A DNA stretch of 64,000 bases from CALNXN01 sp942490645 (GCA_942490645.1 CALNXN010000005.1:1-64000); one strand, 5' to 3'. Numbered from the stretch's first letter, positions 43,731-53,022 are shown. The notes: generated by a model not told the origin, from the letters alone. A program made the numbers and translations.

Positions 43731-44675
43731 ATGACACTGAAACCAATACTGACACTAGCCTGCATTCTGGGCCTCAGCGCCGGAATGGCCACTGCCGAAT
43801 GCAGCGCCTCGAAATGGGGTGCGGAGGATGAAATAGGGTCGGCCAATCTGGTCACGCCCGAGCGCACTTTGGCGGCGGCTTCGCTGATCAAACAGGGCAA
43901 GTCACTGCCCTTGGGTATTACCATCGGGCCGGATACACCCGCGTTTCCGCCACGTTCATTGAACCTGCAGATTGTGCAACCCAACCAACAGGGCGGCCAG
44001 AAACTGTCAGGTTTCGGATATGAAGGCAATTACAACGACGACATCCTGCAAACTTGGATTGGCATCGGATCGCAACTGGATGGTCTGGGGCATCTGGGCG
44101 AGGCTGGGTTGTACTACAACTGCTTTGACGAGAAAGAAATCTCGGCCATTACCGGACTGACCAAGCTGGGCACCCATGCGGTACCCCCGCTGGTGGGCCG
44201 TGGCGTGATCTTGGACATGGCAGCGCATTCCGGCGTGGAAACCATGCCCGCAGGTGCGCACTTCGGATCGGCTGAGATTCAGGCTGCCGCAGCCGCTCAG
44301 GGAGTGGAGTTGCGCGAGGGTGATATCATCCTGTTCCACACCGGCTGGACGGAAGGCATGCTGGAAAGCAGCCCGGCAGAATGGGGTGCCGCCGAACCGG
44401 GCCTGAATAACGAAGGGGCGGTTTACCTCGCCTCGCTCAATCCGATCGCCGTTGGGGCGGACACTTGGGGGCTGGATGTCGTACCACCCCCGCCTGGTGA
44501 CAAGGTGTTTTACGGACATGTCACCCTGCTCAAGGAAAACGGTATCTACATTCTGGAAACCATGAACACCGGACCCTTGCTCCGCGAAGGCGTGAACGAG
44601 TTCATGTTCGTGCTCGGACAACCGCGCATCCGCGGAACGGTTCAGGCGATGATTAATCCGGTCGCTCTTTACTGA
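43731..44675 (+). CDS. Exported cyclase-family (kynurenine formamidase-like) protein
   Basis: The 314-residue product has a signal peptide (MTLKPILTLACILGLSAGMATA). The cyclase fold (COG1878) follows: the metal-binding region appears as DGLGHLGEAGLYYN, with RGVILDMAAHSG, GDIILFHTGWTEG and VGADTWGLDVVPPP. Most relatives hydrolyse formyl-kynurenine or related esters, using HxGTHxDxPxH. Here the motif is the variant SQLDGLGHLGE. The substrate is unknown. Being exported is less common for the family. GGGAGG lies 9 bases before the ATG. Confidence 0.8.
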   Translation: MTLKPILTLACILGLSAGMATAECSASKWGAEDEIGSANLVTPERTLAAASLIKQGKSLPLGITIGPDTPAFPPRSLNLQIVQPNQQGGQKLSGFGYEGNYNDDILQTWIGIGSQLDGLGHLGEAGLYYNCFDEKEISAITGLTKLGTHAVPPLVGRGVILDMAAHSGVETMPAGAHFGSAEIQAAAAAQGVELREGDIILFHTGWTEGMLESSPAEWGAAEPGLNNEGAVYLASLNPIAVGADTWGLDVVPPPPGDKVFYGHVTLLKENGIYILETMNTGPLLREGVNEFMFVLGQPRIRGTVQAMINPVALY

Positions 44676-45925
44676 CCCGGCGTTTCAGGGCGCGGCCATG
44701 GATCGGTCGCGCCTTTTTTCAGTGCATCGCGCAATGCACGGCGCACCCTGTCACGGGTGCCGGGATCGAGTGAAGCCAGATCCAGTGTCAGCCGACCCTC
44801 TTCTTCCAGACCATGCAATGCCCCTTCTTCAATCGGTTGCAAACTCTTGACATGGTACGGCACCACCTCTCTTGCGATCCCTTTGAAGGTCACCGCATCG
44901 GATGGGGTTGCCTCCACGATATTACGCACGTGGGCGTAGGTTTCATAGCTTAGAACGATGCCGCCCGGCTCCGCGATGCTTTCCAGACGCGCGGCCAAAT
45001 TCGCCTCCGCACCGATGATGGTGTAGTCCATTCGTGCATCCGAACCGAAATTGCCCACATTGCAGTAGCCGGTGTTGAAACCCATGCGCGCCTTGAACGG
45101 GTGCTCCAGCCCCTTTTCCTGCCAGACCCTCGCCCAAATCGGCCAAACGCTGCTGCATGTCCAACGCCATGCGCACACAGGCACGCGCGTCTTCCGCGGT
45201 GCCTTTGGTTTCGGGATCACCGGAAAAGCCACGATCGCATCGCCGATGAACTTGTCGATTGTCGCGCCATGCGCCTCTGCGATCTTGGACATCTCGGTAA
45301 AGTATTCGTTGAGCAGATCGGTCAGTTCCTCGGGCTGCATCCGCTCCGTTGTCGCGGTGAAATCCTTGATGTCGGAAAAGAACACCGTCAGCTTTTTGCG
45401 CTCTGTCGATATCGTGCTGTCCTTTTCGCCGGAGAAGATGGATTTGTAGACCTGCGGCGACAAATACTTGGATATCTTCATCGAAGTGCCAGCCATAAAT
45501 TCATTGTTCGCGGCCAGTTCGTCGTTCATGCGGCTAAAGCGTCCAGCCGGTGCGGCGGTCTGTTGGTAATGGTGAAATCCGAGACGAAGCGGTATTCATC
45601 ATCTCCCTCGGTGTTGCCAATCGCCTCGCCCAGTTCCAGCGACAAGGTCGCCGGGATCGGAATTGCGCCATTGACCTCAAGGTAGTTGTGCAGCGTTTGC
45701 GTCTTTTCATCGCTGCTGACGACGCGCTCAACAACGTTGGTTGCATAATAGGACCGCACGCTTGTGACGATACCGTTCAGACTGGTCGCTTGGCGTTTCA
45801 GCGTTTCGTCGGAGAGGTTCTTGAGGTCCATTCAGATTGCAAAAGGCAATGCAAGCAAAGCCACCAACACGACGACCGTTAGCCAATAAGGGCGCTTTAG
45901 GAAGAAAAAACCGAGACGTTCCATA
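44669..45925 (-). pseudogene. Adenylate/guanylate cyclase gene with four disabling lesions
   Basis: The gene can be rebuilt from an ATG at 45925 to the stop at 44669. It starts with a membrane anchor (MERLGFFFLKRPYWL...). Then ATCTGAATGGAC puts a TGA where TGG (IWMDLKNL) restores the reading. The next block is a DUF3365/Tll0287-like sensor (LNGIVTSVRSYYATNVVERV ... FVSDFTITNRPPHRL). Near 45533 one T is missing (GCTTTAGC), after which SRMNDELAANNEF continues in another frame. The class III cyclase domain begins KKLTVFFSDIKDFTATTERM and keeps KFIGDAIVAF. Near 45225 one T is missing and near 45135 one G is extra, so about 30 residues between them are scrambled before MGFNTGYCNVGNFG resumes. The nonsense codon plus three indels make a real pseudogene more likely than a read error. 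Confidence 0.82.
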
Positions 45926-46111
45926 AAGACCCTACCCACCAAGTTGATCGATGCTGGGGGAAATGCCGAACTTCGCAAAGCGCTATTCGGTGCGCGACGC
46001 CAATGAAGCTGATTTATCAGGGAAATTTAGGCATCAAGTGACGTTGACCCGCCGGCCATACTGCTGCGCGTCAGTAAAAACCGACGAAAGCCTTCCGCGT
46101 GCGTTGGTGGT
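45926..46111. other. Non-coding stretch before the dead cyclase
   Basis: There is no credible gene here. The short forward frame across it lacks an RBS and family resemblance. It is probably promoter and spacer sequence for the minus-strand cyclase remnant. Confidence 0.5.
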
Positions 46112-46160
46112 GCAATACACACAAACACCCGCCCTATTGAAAGGCGTGTAAGTGTATTGC
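46112..46160. terminator. Long hairpin downstream of ilvE
   Basis: GCAATACAC (46112-46120) pairs perfectly with GTGTATTGC (46152-46160), and inside it CACCCGCC faces GGCGTG. It lies just past the ilvE stop on the minus strand. It has no U-run, so it may be a 3'-end stabilising structure, a bidirectional terminator, or a protein-binding palindrome. Confidence 0.5.
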
Positions 46161-46178
46161 CTCTGTTGAAGGACGCCG

Positions 46179-47048
46179 TTAATCGCGCACCAGCTTTTCA
46201 TAACCCTGCGCAATATCCCGCGTCAGGCTGCCGACCTCGAAATTGTAATCACCGATCTGGCCAACTGGCGTCACTTCAGCGGCCGTCCCGGTCAGCCAGC
46301 ATTGCTCAAACCCTTCAAGCTCTTCGGGCATGATGTGGCGCTCATGCACCTTGACCTGTCGATCCTTGAGCATGCCAATCACCGTTTGACGGGTGATCCC
46401 GTTCAGAAAGCAATCCGGATCGGGCGTGTGAACTTCGCCGTCCTTGACGAAAAAGATGTTGGCTCCTGTCGCCTCGGCCACATAGCCGCGATAGTCAAAC
46501 ATCATCGCGTCCGAACACCCCTTGGCCTCTGCCGCGTGCTTGGACATGGTGCAGATCATGTAAAGACCCGCCGCTTTAGCGTGTGACGGGATCGTTTCAG
46601 GGCTCGGGCGCTTCCATTTGGAGATATCCAACTTGGCACCTTTCATCTTGGCATCGCCGTAATAGGCACCCCATTCCCACGCCGCGATCGCCAGACGCAC
46701 CGGGTTCTTGGCGGATGCGACGCCCATATCCTCGCCAGCGCCGCGCCATGCAATCGCCCGTACGTAAGCATCTTGAAGGCCCGACGCCGCCAAAACTTCG
46801 ACCTTGGCCGCTTCGATCTCGTCGACAGTGTAGGGGATCTCAAAGTCGATCATCTGCGCTGAGCGCTTCAAACGCTCGGAGTGCTCACGGGATTTGAAGA
46901 TCTTGCCATTATAAGCGCGCTCGCCTTCGAATACCGAAGACGCATAGTGCATCGCATGGGTCAGAATATGGACGTTGGCATCACGCCAATTGATCATTTG
47001 ACCGTCCATCCAAATGTGTCCATCACGATCATTGTAAGCGCCGGCCAT
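46179..47048 (-). CDS. ilvE: Branched-chain amino acid aminotransferase
   Basis: IlvE transfers amino groups between glutamate and the keto acids of Leu, Ile and Val, using PLP. The 289-residue product has HILTHAMHYASSVFEGERAY, an AYVRAIAWRG block, SKHAAEAKGCSDAMMFDYRGYVAE split by motif borders, GITRQTVIGML and CWLTGTAAEVTPV. The catalytic Lys is in the HAKAAGLY region. RBS GGAAAG precedes the ATG. Confidence 0.94.
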   Translation of the reverse strand: MAGAYNDRDGHIWMDGQMINWRDANVHILTHAMHYASSVFEGERAYNGKIFKSREHSERLKRSAQMIDFEIPYTVDEIEAAKVEVLAASGLQDAYVRAIAWRGAGEDMGVASAKNPVRLAIAAWEWGAYYGDAKMKGAKLDISKWKRPSPETIPSHAKAAGLYMICTMSKHAAEAKGCSDAMMFDYRGYVAEATGANIFFVKDGEVHTPDPDCFLNGITRQTVIGMLKDRQVKVHERHIMPEELEGFEQCWLTGTAAEVTPVGQIGDYNFEVGSLTRDIAQGYEKLVRD

Positions 47049-47218
47049 GATCTTTCCTTCCCAATTCCATCAGTTTGTTTTCCGAAAGTTGCGCTAAATA
47101 CGTCCGGTCCGGACATAAAGTTGCGCAAAACCTGCGATTCGATAGCCCTTCACTCTTGGAATGTCAACAACACTGACGTATGCTGAACCTGATTGAGACA
47201 AACGGATTGAGGCGCTGC

Positions 47219-47731
47219 ATGGCGGACGGACGCACTGGTATGGCCTATGGAGGTGAAAACCTCCTGTTTTTGACCGACGAACAATTGCGGCAGGGCATAG
47301 AAGCAATGTTCTTTGCATATCGTGGATTTACTGCTGACCCAGACCGTATTCTGTCCGATCTGGCCTATGGCCGCGCCCACCACCGCGCGATCCACTTTAT
47401 CAACCGCGCGCCCGGTACCACCGTCAACAATCTGCTGAATATCCTCGGCGTCACGAAACAATCGCTGAACCGTGTGTTGCGAACATTGATCGAGGATGGT
47501 CTGGTGCAGAGCAAGGTGGGGCAAACGGACAAGCGTGAGCGGCACCTCTACCTGACCGAAGACGGAAAAGCACTTGAGCAGAAACTGTCAGATGCACAAC
47601 GCGCAAGAATGCGGATGGCCTTTCGGGATGCAGGACCGGACGCTGTCGCAGGCTTTCGAACCGTGCTCGAAGCGATGATGGACCGGGAAATGAAACACGC
47701 CTATTCGCGACTGAAGGACAATGGCGCATGA
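47219..47731 (+). CDS. petP: MarR-family regulator PetP
   Basis: PetP forms a pair with PetR first described in Rhodobacter capsulatus as needed for bc1 expression. The 170-residue product has LLFLTDEQLRQGIEAMFFAY, FTADPDRILSDLAYGRAHH and the winged helix NNLLNILGVTKQSLNRVLR ending in an acidic helix. The start is uncertain: the ATG at 47219 is reported, but an upstream ATG at 47180 and one at 47240 are possible. Its stop overlaps petR (ATGA). It is divergent from ilvE. Confidence 0.86.
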   Translation: MADGRTGMAYGGENLLFLTDEQLRQGIEAMFFAYRGFTADPDRILSDLAYGRAHHRAIHFINRAPGTTVNNLLNILGVTKQSLNRVLRTLIEDGLVQSKVGQTDKRERHLYLTEDGKALEQKLSDAQRARMRMAFRDAGPDAVAGFRTVLEAMMDREMKHAYSRLKDNGA

Positions 47732-48429
47732 GTGAAATGGACGCCCATCTGCTGATCGTGGATGACGACGAACGCATTCGAACGCTGTTGCAGAAATTCC
47801 TGATGCGAAACGGATTTCTAGTCACATCCGCGCGCGATGCAGCCCATGCGCGGCGCATTCTGTCGGGCCTCGATTTCGACCTGATCGTGATGGATGTTAT
47901 GATGCCGGGCGAAGACGGTTTGGCGCTAACCAAAAGCCTGCGCGAAACTCGTGACGTGCCGATCTTGTTGTTGACCGCCAAGGGCGACACCGACAACCGG
48001 ATCGAAGGTTTGGAGGCTGGTGCAGATGACTATTTGCCCAAGCCATTCGAACCCAAGGAATTGCTGTTACGGATCAACGCCATACTACGTCGTATGCCCG
48101 AAGTGCCAGCAGAGGATGTCGCACCCAAGGTGCTCAGGCTTGGCCCCATTCGGTATGACATGGAACGGGGCGAGTTGTGGGAGGGTGAGACGCTGGTGCG
48201 CTTGACCGCAACCGAAGTGCAACTGATGAAGATCTTTTCCGCCAAGTGTCATGAACCCATCAGCCGGGCCAAGCTGGTCGAAGATCTGGGTCGGGACCGT
48301 GGGCAAGCGCAAGAGCGCGCGGTGGATGTGCAGATCACACGGTTGCGCCGCAAGATCGAAGCCAACCCCAAACAACCCCGCTATCTACAGACGGTGCGCG
48401 GCGCTGGTTACATGTTGGCCCCCGAGTAG
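47728..48429 (+). CDS. petR: OmpR-family response regulator PetR
   Basis: The 233-residue product has a receiver domain (LIVDDDERI, the phospho-acceptor Asp in FDLIVMDVMMPGEDG, LLTAKGDTDNRIEG, YLPKPFEPKELLLRI) and an OmpR/PhoB winged helix (LTATEVQLMKIF ... VDVQITRLRRKIE ... VRGAGYML). No sensor kinase is beside it, as for the R. capsulatus pair. It is about 13 kb from petABC. It is expected to activate growth-essential bc1 genes. Confidence 0.9.
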   Translation: MSEMDAHLLIVDDDERIRTLLQKFLMRNGFLVTSARDAAHARRILSGLDFDLIVMDVMMPGEDGLALTKSLRETRDVPILLLTAKGDTDNRIEGLEAGADDYLPKPFEPKELLLRINAILRRMPEVPAEDVAPKVLRLGPIRYDMERGELWEGETLVRLTATEVQLMKIFSAKCHEPISRAKLVEDLGRDRGQAQERAVDVQITRLRRKIEANPKQPRYLQTVRGAGYMLAPE

Positions 48430-48523
48430 CGGATTTCCCACGAATTGAACTTGGCGCATCTGGTATCACGGAACGCACGGGCTTATGGTCTGAACGACCG
48501 AAAGCAAACGATAAGGTGCGGCA

Positions 48524-48766
48524 ATGACAGATACACCCGTGGCAGAAATGAGTTTCGAGCAGGCCATGGCCGAATTGGAACAGGTTCTGGGCCAATTGGA
48601 ACGCGGAGACGTGGCGCTGGATGAAAGCATCGCACTTTATGAGCGCGGTGCCGCGCTCAAGGCGCGCTGCGAGGCCAAGCTGAAAGAAGCAGAGGAAAAG
48701 GTGGCCGCCATTACGTTGGATGCTGACGGCAACCCGACAGGCACGACGCCGGTCGAAGGGCTCTGA
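48524..48766 (+). CDS. xseB: Exodeoxyribonuclease VII small subunit
   Basis: XseB is the small subunit of the single-strand exonuclease VII. The 80-residue product has SFEQAMAELEQVLGQLERG, DVALDESIALYERGAAL and KLKEAEEKV, the family coiled coil. Its last base is the first base of ispA. The xseB-ispA-dxs order is a standard isoprenoid cluster in this class. Confidence 0.94.
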   Translation: MTDTPVAEMSFEQAMAELEQVLGQLERGDVALDESIALYERGAALKARCEAKLKEAEEKVAAITLDADGNPTGTTPVEGL

Positions 48767-49626
48767 TGCTTCAGAGCGTCATGGCCGAAAACGCGGCTGG
48801 AATTCAGACGTATTTCGACAAGGTATTCGCCGATTTACCCGACCTGCCGGTAACACACGCGATGCGCTATGCATTGCGCGGCGGCAAAGCCGTACGCGGG
48901 TTTCTGGCATTGGAAAGCGCCCATCTACACGGGCTGCCACGTGCCGACGCCCTGCCCGCAGCCGCTGCAATCGAGGCGATTCATGCCTATAGTCTGGTGC
49001 ATGATGATCTGCCCGCAATGGACGATGATGACCTGCGGCGGGGGCAGCCGACCGTACACCGAAAATGGGATGACGCGACGGCCATTCTGGCTGGTGATGC
49101 ACTTCAGGCGCTGGGGTTCAGGCTGGTTCTGGACATCAAGGGGCCGGAAGCCGCCGGACGACTTGCTGCGGCGCTGGCTGTCGCGGCTGGCGTCGAAGGC
49201 ATGGTTCGGGGTCAGGCGCTCGACATCGCTGCGGAAAGCGCGCCGGAGCCTTTGACGCTGGAACAGATCATTGACCTGCAAGCCGGCAAAACCGGCGCGC
49301 TGATCGAATGGTCGGCGATGGTGGGACCGATGCTGACGTCCGGGACACCTGATCCGATGCGGCAATATGGTCGTGCGCTTGGCCTTGCTTTTCAGATCGC
49401 TGACGACATTTTGGATGTTGAGGGCGATGAGGCGACAGCAGGCAAGCGACTGGGCAAAGACGCAGACGCGGGCAAGGCCACATTCGTATCACTGATGGGT
49501 TTGGACGGCGCCAAGGCGCGCGCTGCTGATCTGGTCGACGAGGCGCAGGCCGCGCTCGATGGGTTCGGTCCGGACGCCGAAACATTGCGTGCATTGGCGC
49601 GGTTCGTTATTGCGCGCAACAACTGA
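48766..49626 (+). CDS. ispA: Farnesyl diphosphate synthase (geranyltranstransferase)
   Basis: IspA makes farnesyl diphosphate from IPP and DMAPP or GPP. The 286-residue product has the first aspartate-rich motif DDLPAMDDDDLRRGQ and the second DDILDVEGD. GKxVR is present as GGKAVRG, and the lysine-rich region reads GKDADAGKATFVSLMG. It overlaps xseB (TGATG) and precedes dxs by 24 bases. Confidence 0.95.
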   Translation: MLQSVMAENAAGIQTYFDKVFADLPDLPVTHAMRYALRGGKAVRGFLALESAHLHGLPRADALPAAAAIEAIHAYSLVHDDLPAMDDDDLRRGQPTVHRKWDDATAILAGDALQALGFRLVLDIKGPEAAGRLAAALAVAAGVEGMVRGQALDIAAESAPEPLTLEQIIDLQAGKTGALIEWSAMVGPMLTSGTPDPMRQYGRALGLAFQIADDILDVEGDEATAGKRLGKDADAGKATFVSLMGLDGAKARAADLVDEAQAALDGFGPDAETLRALARFVIARNN

Positions 49627-49650
49627 GACGGAACGACGGGAATCCCTGTG

Positions 49651-51579
49651 ATGGCCAATCAACCGAACACACCCTTGTTGGACAAGATCAACCGCCCTGC
49701 GGATATGAAAGGGCTGAGCGACGCCCAGCTGATCCAACTGGCGCATGAACTGCGGTCCGAAACCGTATCTGCAGTGTCCGTCACCGGCGGCCACCTTGGT
49801 GCGGGTCTGGGTGTCGTCGAATTGACTGTGGCACTGCACGCGGTCTTCGATACCCCGCGCGACAAGCTCATCTGGGACGTCAGTCACCAGTGCTATCCGC
49901 ATAAAATTCTGACCGAGCGACGTGATCGCATCCGCACCTTGCGCATGAAAGACGGGCTGAGCGGCTTCACCAAACGATCCGAAAGCCCCTATGATCCGTT
50001 TGGTGCCGCGCATTCCTCCACTTCGATTTCCGCCGCTTTGGGCTTTGCTGTTGCGCGCGATCTGGGCGGGGTCACACCCGAGGGGCTGGGCGATGCGATC
50101 GCGGTGATCGGTGACGGTGCCATGAGCGCTGGCATGGCCTATGAGGCGATGAACAACGCAGGCCATCTGAAAAAGCGCCTGATCGTGATATTGAACGACA
50201 ACGAGATGTCGATTGCCCCGCCCGTGGGCGCGATGTCGTCCTACCTGAGCCGTCTTTATGCCGAGGAGCCGTTTCAGGATTTCAAAGCCGCCGCAAAGGG
50301 CGCGGTGAGCTTGCTGCCCGAGCCCTTTCGCGAAGGAGCCAAGCGCGCCAAGGACATTCTCAAGGGTATGACCGTTGGCGGGACGCTTTTTGAACAGCTG
50401 GGGTTTTCCTATGTCGGACCCATCGATGGGCATGACCTGAACCAATTACTGCCGGTGCTGCGCACGGTCAAAGCACGCGCCAAAGGACCGATCCTCATTC
50501 ATGTGCTGACCAAGAAAGGCAAGGGCTATGCCCCCGCTGAGGCGGCAGAGGACAAGGGCCATGCGACGGCCACGTTCAACGTGGTTACAGGCGAGCAGAA
50601 AAAAGCCCCGTCCAACGCACCGAGCTACACTAAAGTCTTTGCCGAGGCCTTGCTGCAAGAAGCGGCGGACGACGACAAAATCTGCGCCGTGACCGCCGCT
50701 ATGCCCGATGGCACCGGCTTGAACCTTTTTGCGGAGCGATACCCAAGCCGGTGTTTTGATGTCGGGATTGCTGAACAGCATGGTGTGACGTTTTCTGCTG
50801 CAATGGCAGCCGGCGGGATGAAGCCCTTTTGCGCGATGTATTCGACATTCCTGCAGCGCGGCTATGATCAGGTCGTGCATGACGTGGCCTTGCAACGCCT
50901 CCCGGTTCGCTTTGCGATTGACCGCGCGGGGCTGGTTGGTGCCGATGGCGCGACCCATGCCGGGGCCTTTGATGTGGCCTATCTTGCCAACTTGCCGGGG
51001 TTTGTGGTGATGGCCGCCGCCGACGAGGCAGAGTTAAAGCATATGGTGGCCACGGCGGCGGCGTATGACGACGGGCCGATCGCCTTTCGCTTTCCGCGCG
51101 GCGAAGGCAAGGGCGTGGAGATGCCAGAGCGCGGCGAAGTGCTGGAGATCGGCAAGGGGCGCATCATTTCCAATGGCGGGCGTGTGGCGCTTTTGTCATT
51201 CGGAACGCGGTTGGCCGAGGTTGAGAAAGCCGCCGAAGCATTGGCCGCACGCGGGATCACACCCACCATTGCGGATGCACGTTTTGCCAAGCCGCTGGAC
51301 CGCGATATGATTCTGAAACTGGCCGCTGATCACGAGGCGTTGATCACCATCGAGGAAGGGTCTATCGGTGGATTTGGGAGCCATGTGGCACAACTTCTGG
51401 CCGAAGAAGGCGTGTTTGACGACGGGTTGAAATACCGCTCAATGGTACTGCCCGATACCTTTATAGATCAGGCCAGCCCCAAAGACATGTACGCGGTCGC
51501 TGCCATGAATGCAGAGCACATCGAAGCCAAAGTGCTGGACGTTCTGGGCGTGGCGCAGATCGGTGAGGCGCGGGCTTAA
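49651..51579 (+). CDS. dxs: 1-deoxy-D-xylulose-5-phosphate synthase
   Basis: Dxs condenses pyruvate and glyceraldehyde-3-phosphate in the MEP isoprenoid pathway, using thiamine diphosphate. The 642-residue product has SVTGGHLGAGLGVVELTVAL, WDVSHQCYPHKILTERRD, GDGAMSAGMAYEAMNN, the TPP site AVIGDGAM ... LNDNEMSIAPPVG, and DVGIAEQHGVTFSAA. A GTG three bases earlier is an alternative start. Activity depends on thiamine, whose importer at 37 kb is disrupted. Confidence 0.96.
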   Translation: MANQPNTPLLDKINRPADMKGLSDAQLIQLAHELRSETVSAVSVTGGHLGAGLGVVELTVALHAVFDTPRDKLIWDVSHQCYPHKILTERRDRIRTLRMKDGLSGFTKRSESPYDPFGAAHSSTSISAALGFAVARDLGGVTPEGLGDAIAVIGDGAMSAGMAYEAMNNAGHLKKRLIVILNDNEMSIAPPVGAMSSYLSRLYAEEPFQDFKAAAKGAVSLLPEPFREGAKRAKDILKGMTVGGTLFEQLGFSYVGPIDGHDLNQLLPVLRTVKARAKGPILIHVLTKKGKGYAPAEAAEDKGHATATFNVVTGEQKKAPSNAPSYTKVFAEALLQEAADDDKICAVTAAMPDGTGLNLFAERYPSRCFDVGIAEQHGVTFSAAMAAGGMKPFCAMYSTFLQRGYDQVVHDVALQRLPVRFAIDRAGLVGADGATHAGAFDVAYLANLPGFVVMAAADEAELKHMVATAAAYDDGPIAFRFPRGEGKGVEMPERGEVLEIGKGRIISNGGRVALLSFGTRLAEVEKAAEALAARGITPTIADARFAKPLDRDMILKLAADHEALITIEEGSIGGFGSHVAQLLAEEGVFDDGLKYRSMVLPDTFIDQASPKDMYAVAAMNAEHIEAKVLDVLGVAQIGEARA

Positions 51580-51713
51580 TAATGACGCCGTGACGCGCCA
51601 AAACGTACATTTTCGAAACGTCTTAGTTCAAAGGCCACAGTTCGAAAGAGTCGGACCGTCGGGCGCAGCTTCGGTTGTGTCGCCCAGCAACCCAAGGCAG
51701 TCGGGCCCTTTGG

Positions 51714-52574
51714 TTAGCTTTCCAAATCTTGATCCATCATCGCGCGTAAGCCAGTGCGATAGTCTGGATAGATCAGTTTGACACCCAATTCGTTTTTGAT
51801 CCGGTCGTTGCGGACTTTCTTGCTTTCGGCATAGAAACTGCGCGCCATAGGGGTCATGTCGGCTTCGTCGAAACCGACAGCGGGCGGGATCGGCAGGCCA
51901 AGCAGCTCTGCGGCATATCCAATCACATCCTCGGGCGGGGCTGGATCATCGTCACACAGGTTGTAGACAGCACCCGGATTGGGCTGTGCCAGTGAAGCGG
52001 CCAGCACCTGCGCGATATCTTCGACGTGGATACGGCTAAAGACCTGACCCGGTTTGATGATCCGCCGCGCGGTTCCGGCGCGCACTTTGGCAAAGGGGCC
52101 ACGTCCTGGCCCGTATATTCCAGCCAAACGAAAGATGTGCAGCGGCAGACCGGGGATGGCCGCCCAGACGCTCTCGGCAGCGACGCGCGCGCGACCGCGA
52201 TCTGTTGAGGGTGTCAACGGGGTGGCTTCGTTAACCCATCCACCGCCGTGATCGCCGTACACACCCGTGGTCGACAGATAGCCCAACCAGCCCAGATGCG
52301 GTACGGCGCGACGAATATCATCACCCGCAGCCGCCAAAACCGGATCGCCCTGAGGACCCGGACCGGCAGAGACCAGAACGGCGTTGGCCTGATCCAGATA
52401 GGGGCGGATGTCAGCGTCCGGCCACACCAACGGCGTTATGCCTGTATCGGCAAGTGCGGCGGCCTTGTCGGGCGAGCGGGTCGTTCCGATCACCGTCCAG
52501 CCCTGCGCAAGCAGAAGCTGGGCAAGCGCCTGTGCGCTATAACCATGGCCGAAGGAAAGCAGTGTTTGCGTCAT
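51714..52574 (-). CDS. NAD(P)-dependent SDR/epimerase (YeeZ-like)
   Basis: The 286-residue product has an atypical N-terminal Rossmann motif (SFGHGYSAQALAQLL). The YLSTTGVYGDHGGGWV block with the likely catalytic Ser/Thr-Tyr follows, then IFRLAGIYGPGRGPF and the C-terminal MDQDLES. It belongs to the YeeZ/NAD-dependent epimerase group. Its substrate is unknown. The ATG at 52574 fits the family; the longer frame to 52622 does not. Confidence 0.83.
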   Translation of the reverse strand: MTQTLLSFGHGYSAQALAQLLLAQGWTVIGTTRSPDKAAALADTGITPLVWPDADIRPYLDQANAVLVSAGPGPQGDPVLAAAGDDIRRAVPHLGWLGYLSTTGVYGDHGGGWVNEATPLTPSTDRGRARVAAESVWAAIPGLPLHIFRLAGIYGPGRGPFAKVRAGTARRIIKPGQVFSRIHVEDIAQVLAASLAQPNPGAVYNLCDDDPAPPEDVIGYAAELLGLPIPPAVGFDEADMTPMARSFYAESKKVRNDRIKNELGVKLIYPDYRTGLRAMMDQDLES

Positions 52575-52615
52575 ACGGGCAAAGTGGCGATCTGCGAGCG
52601 CCAAGACAAGGGCGC

Positions 52616-52651
52616 CAAACAAACGGCCCCCCAGTAAAACCGGGAGGCCGC
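52616..52651 (-). terminator. Terminator of the yjb-like operon
   Basis: On the minus strand GCGGCCTCCCGG pairs with CTGGGGGGCCGT (with G-T and mismatch positions) around a TTTTA loop. A GTTTGTTT run follows. It sits just past the stop of the small yjbE-like gene. Confidence 0.7.
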
Positions 52652-52677
52652 TTTGCGCTCAAGAAAGAGCGGAGTTC

Positions 52678-52902
52678 TTAGTTTGTTGTCGAAACAGGCT
52701 TGTTGTCTTGGCTGGCGATCGTTGCGGCAGCGGCAAGACCCACAACAATGGCTGTGCCCGAAGCGGCGATACCGCCAGCGCCCAGAAGGCCTTGTGTCGG
52801 CGTTTCATTCACAGGCGCTTTGGTCGCTGTTTCAGCAAATGCAGCGCCAGCAACAGATGTCGCCAAAGCGGCGGCACAGATGATTTTGGTCATTTTTGTC
52901 AT
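52678..52902 (-). CDS. Small exported YjbE-like protein
   Basis: The 74-residue product has a signal peptide (MTKMTKIICAAALATSVAGAAFA) and then a Gly/Ala-rich hydrophobic stretch (GLLGAGGIAASGTAIVVGLA) with a polar tail. It resembles the E. coli YjbE-type secreted peptide in size, composition and place, just downstream of the yjbF and yjbH homologues. RBS AAGGAT is present. Its role in exopolysaccharide export is not settled. Sequence identity to YjbE cannot be judged by eye, so the name is by position. Confidence 0.6.
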   Translation of the reverse strand: MTKMTKIICAAALATSVAGAAFAETATKAPVNETPTQGLLGAGGIAASGTAIVVGLAAAATIASQDNKPVSTTN

Positions 52903-53022
52903 GATGTGATCCTTCGCGTTTCGGTTGAGTGAGGTTTAGCGCAATCAGTGTTACCTGACAATGAATATCGAATCTGTAAATTGGCCATTGTCCGTAAATC
53001 CGCCTACCTGTGGCGTTTTTGC

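Noticed and set aside
45951..46151. A 66-codon plus-strand frame near the hairpin
   Set aside because: It lacks an RBS and ends inside the hairpin. No resemblance to any family is evident.
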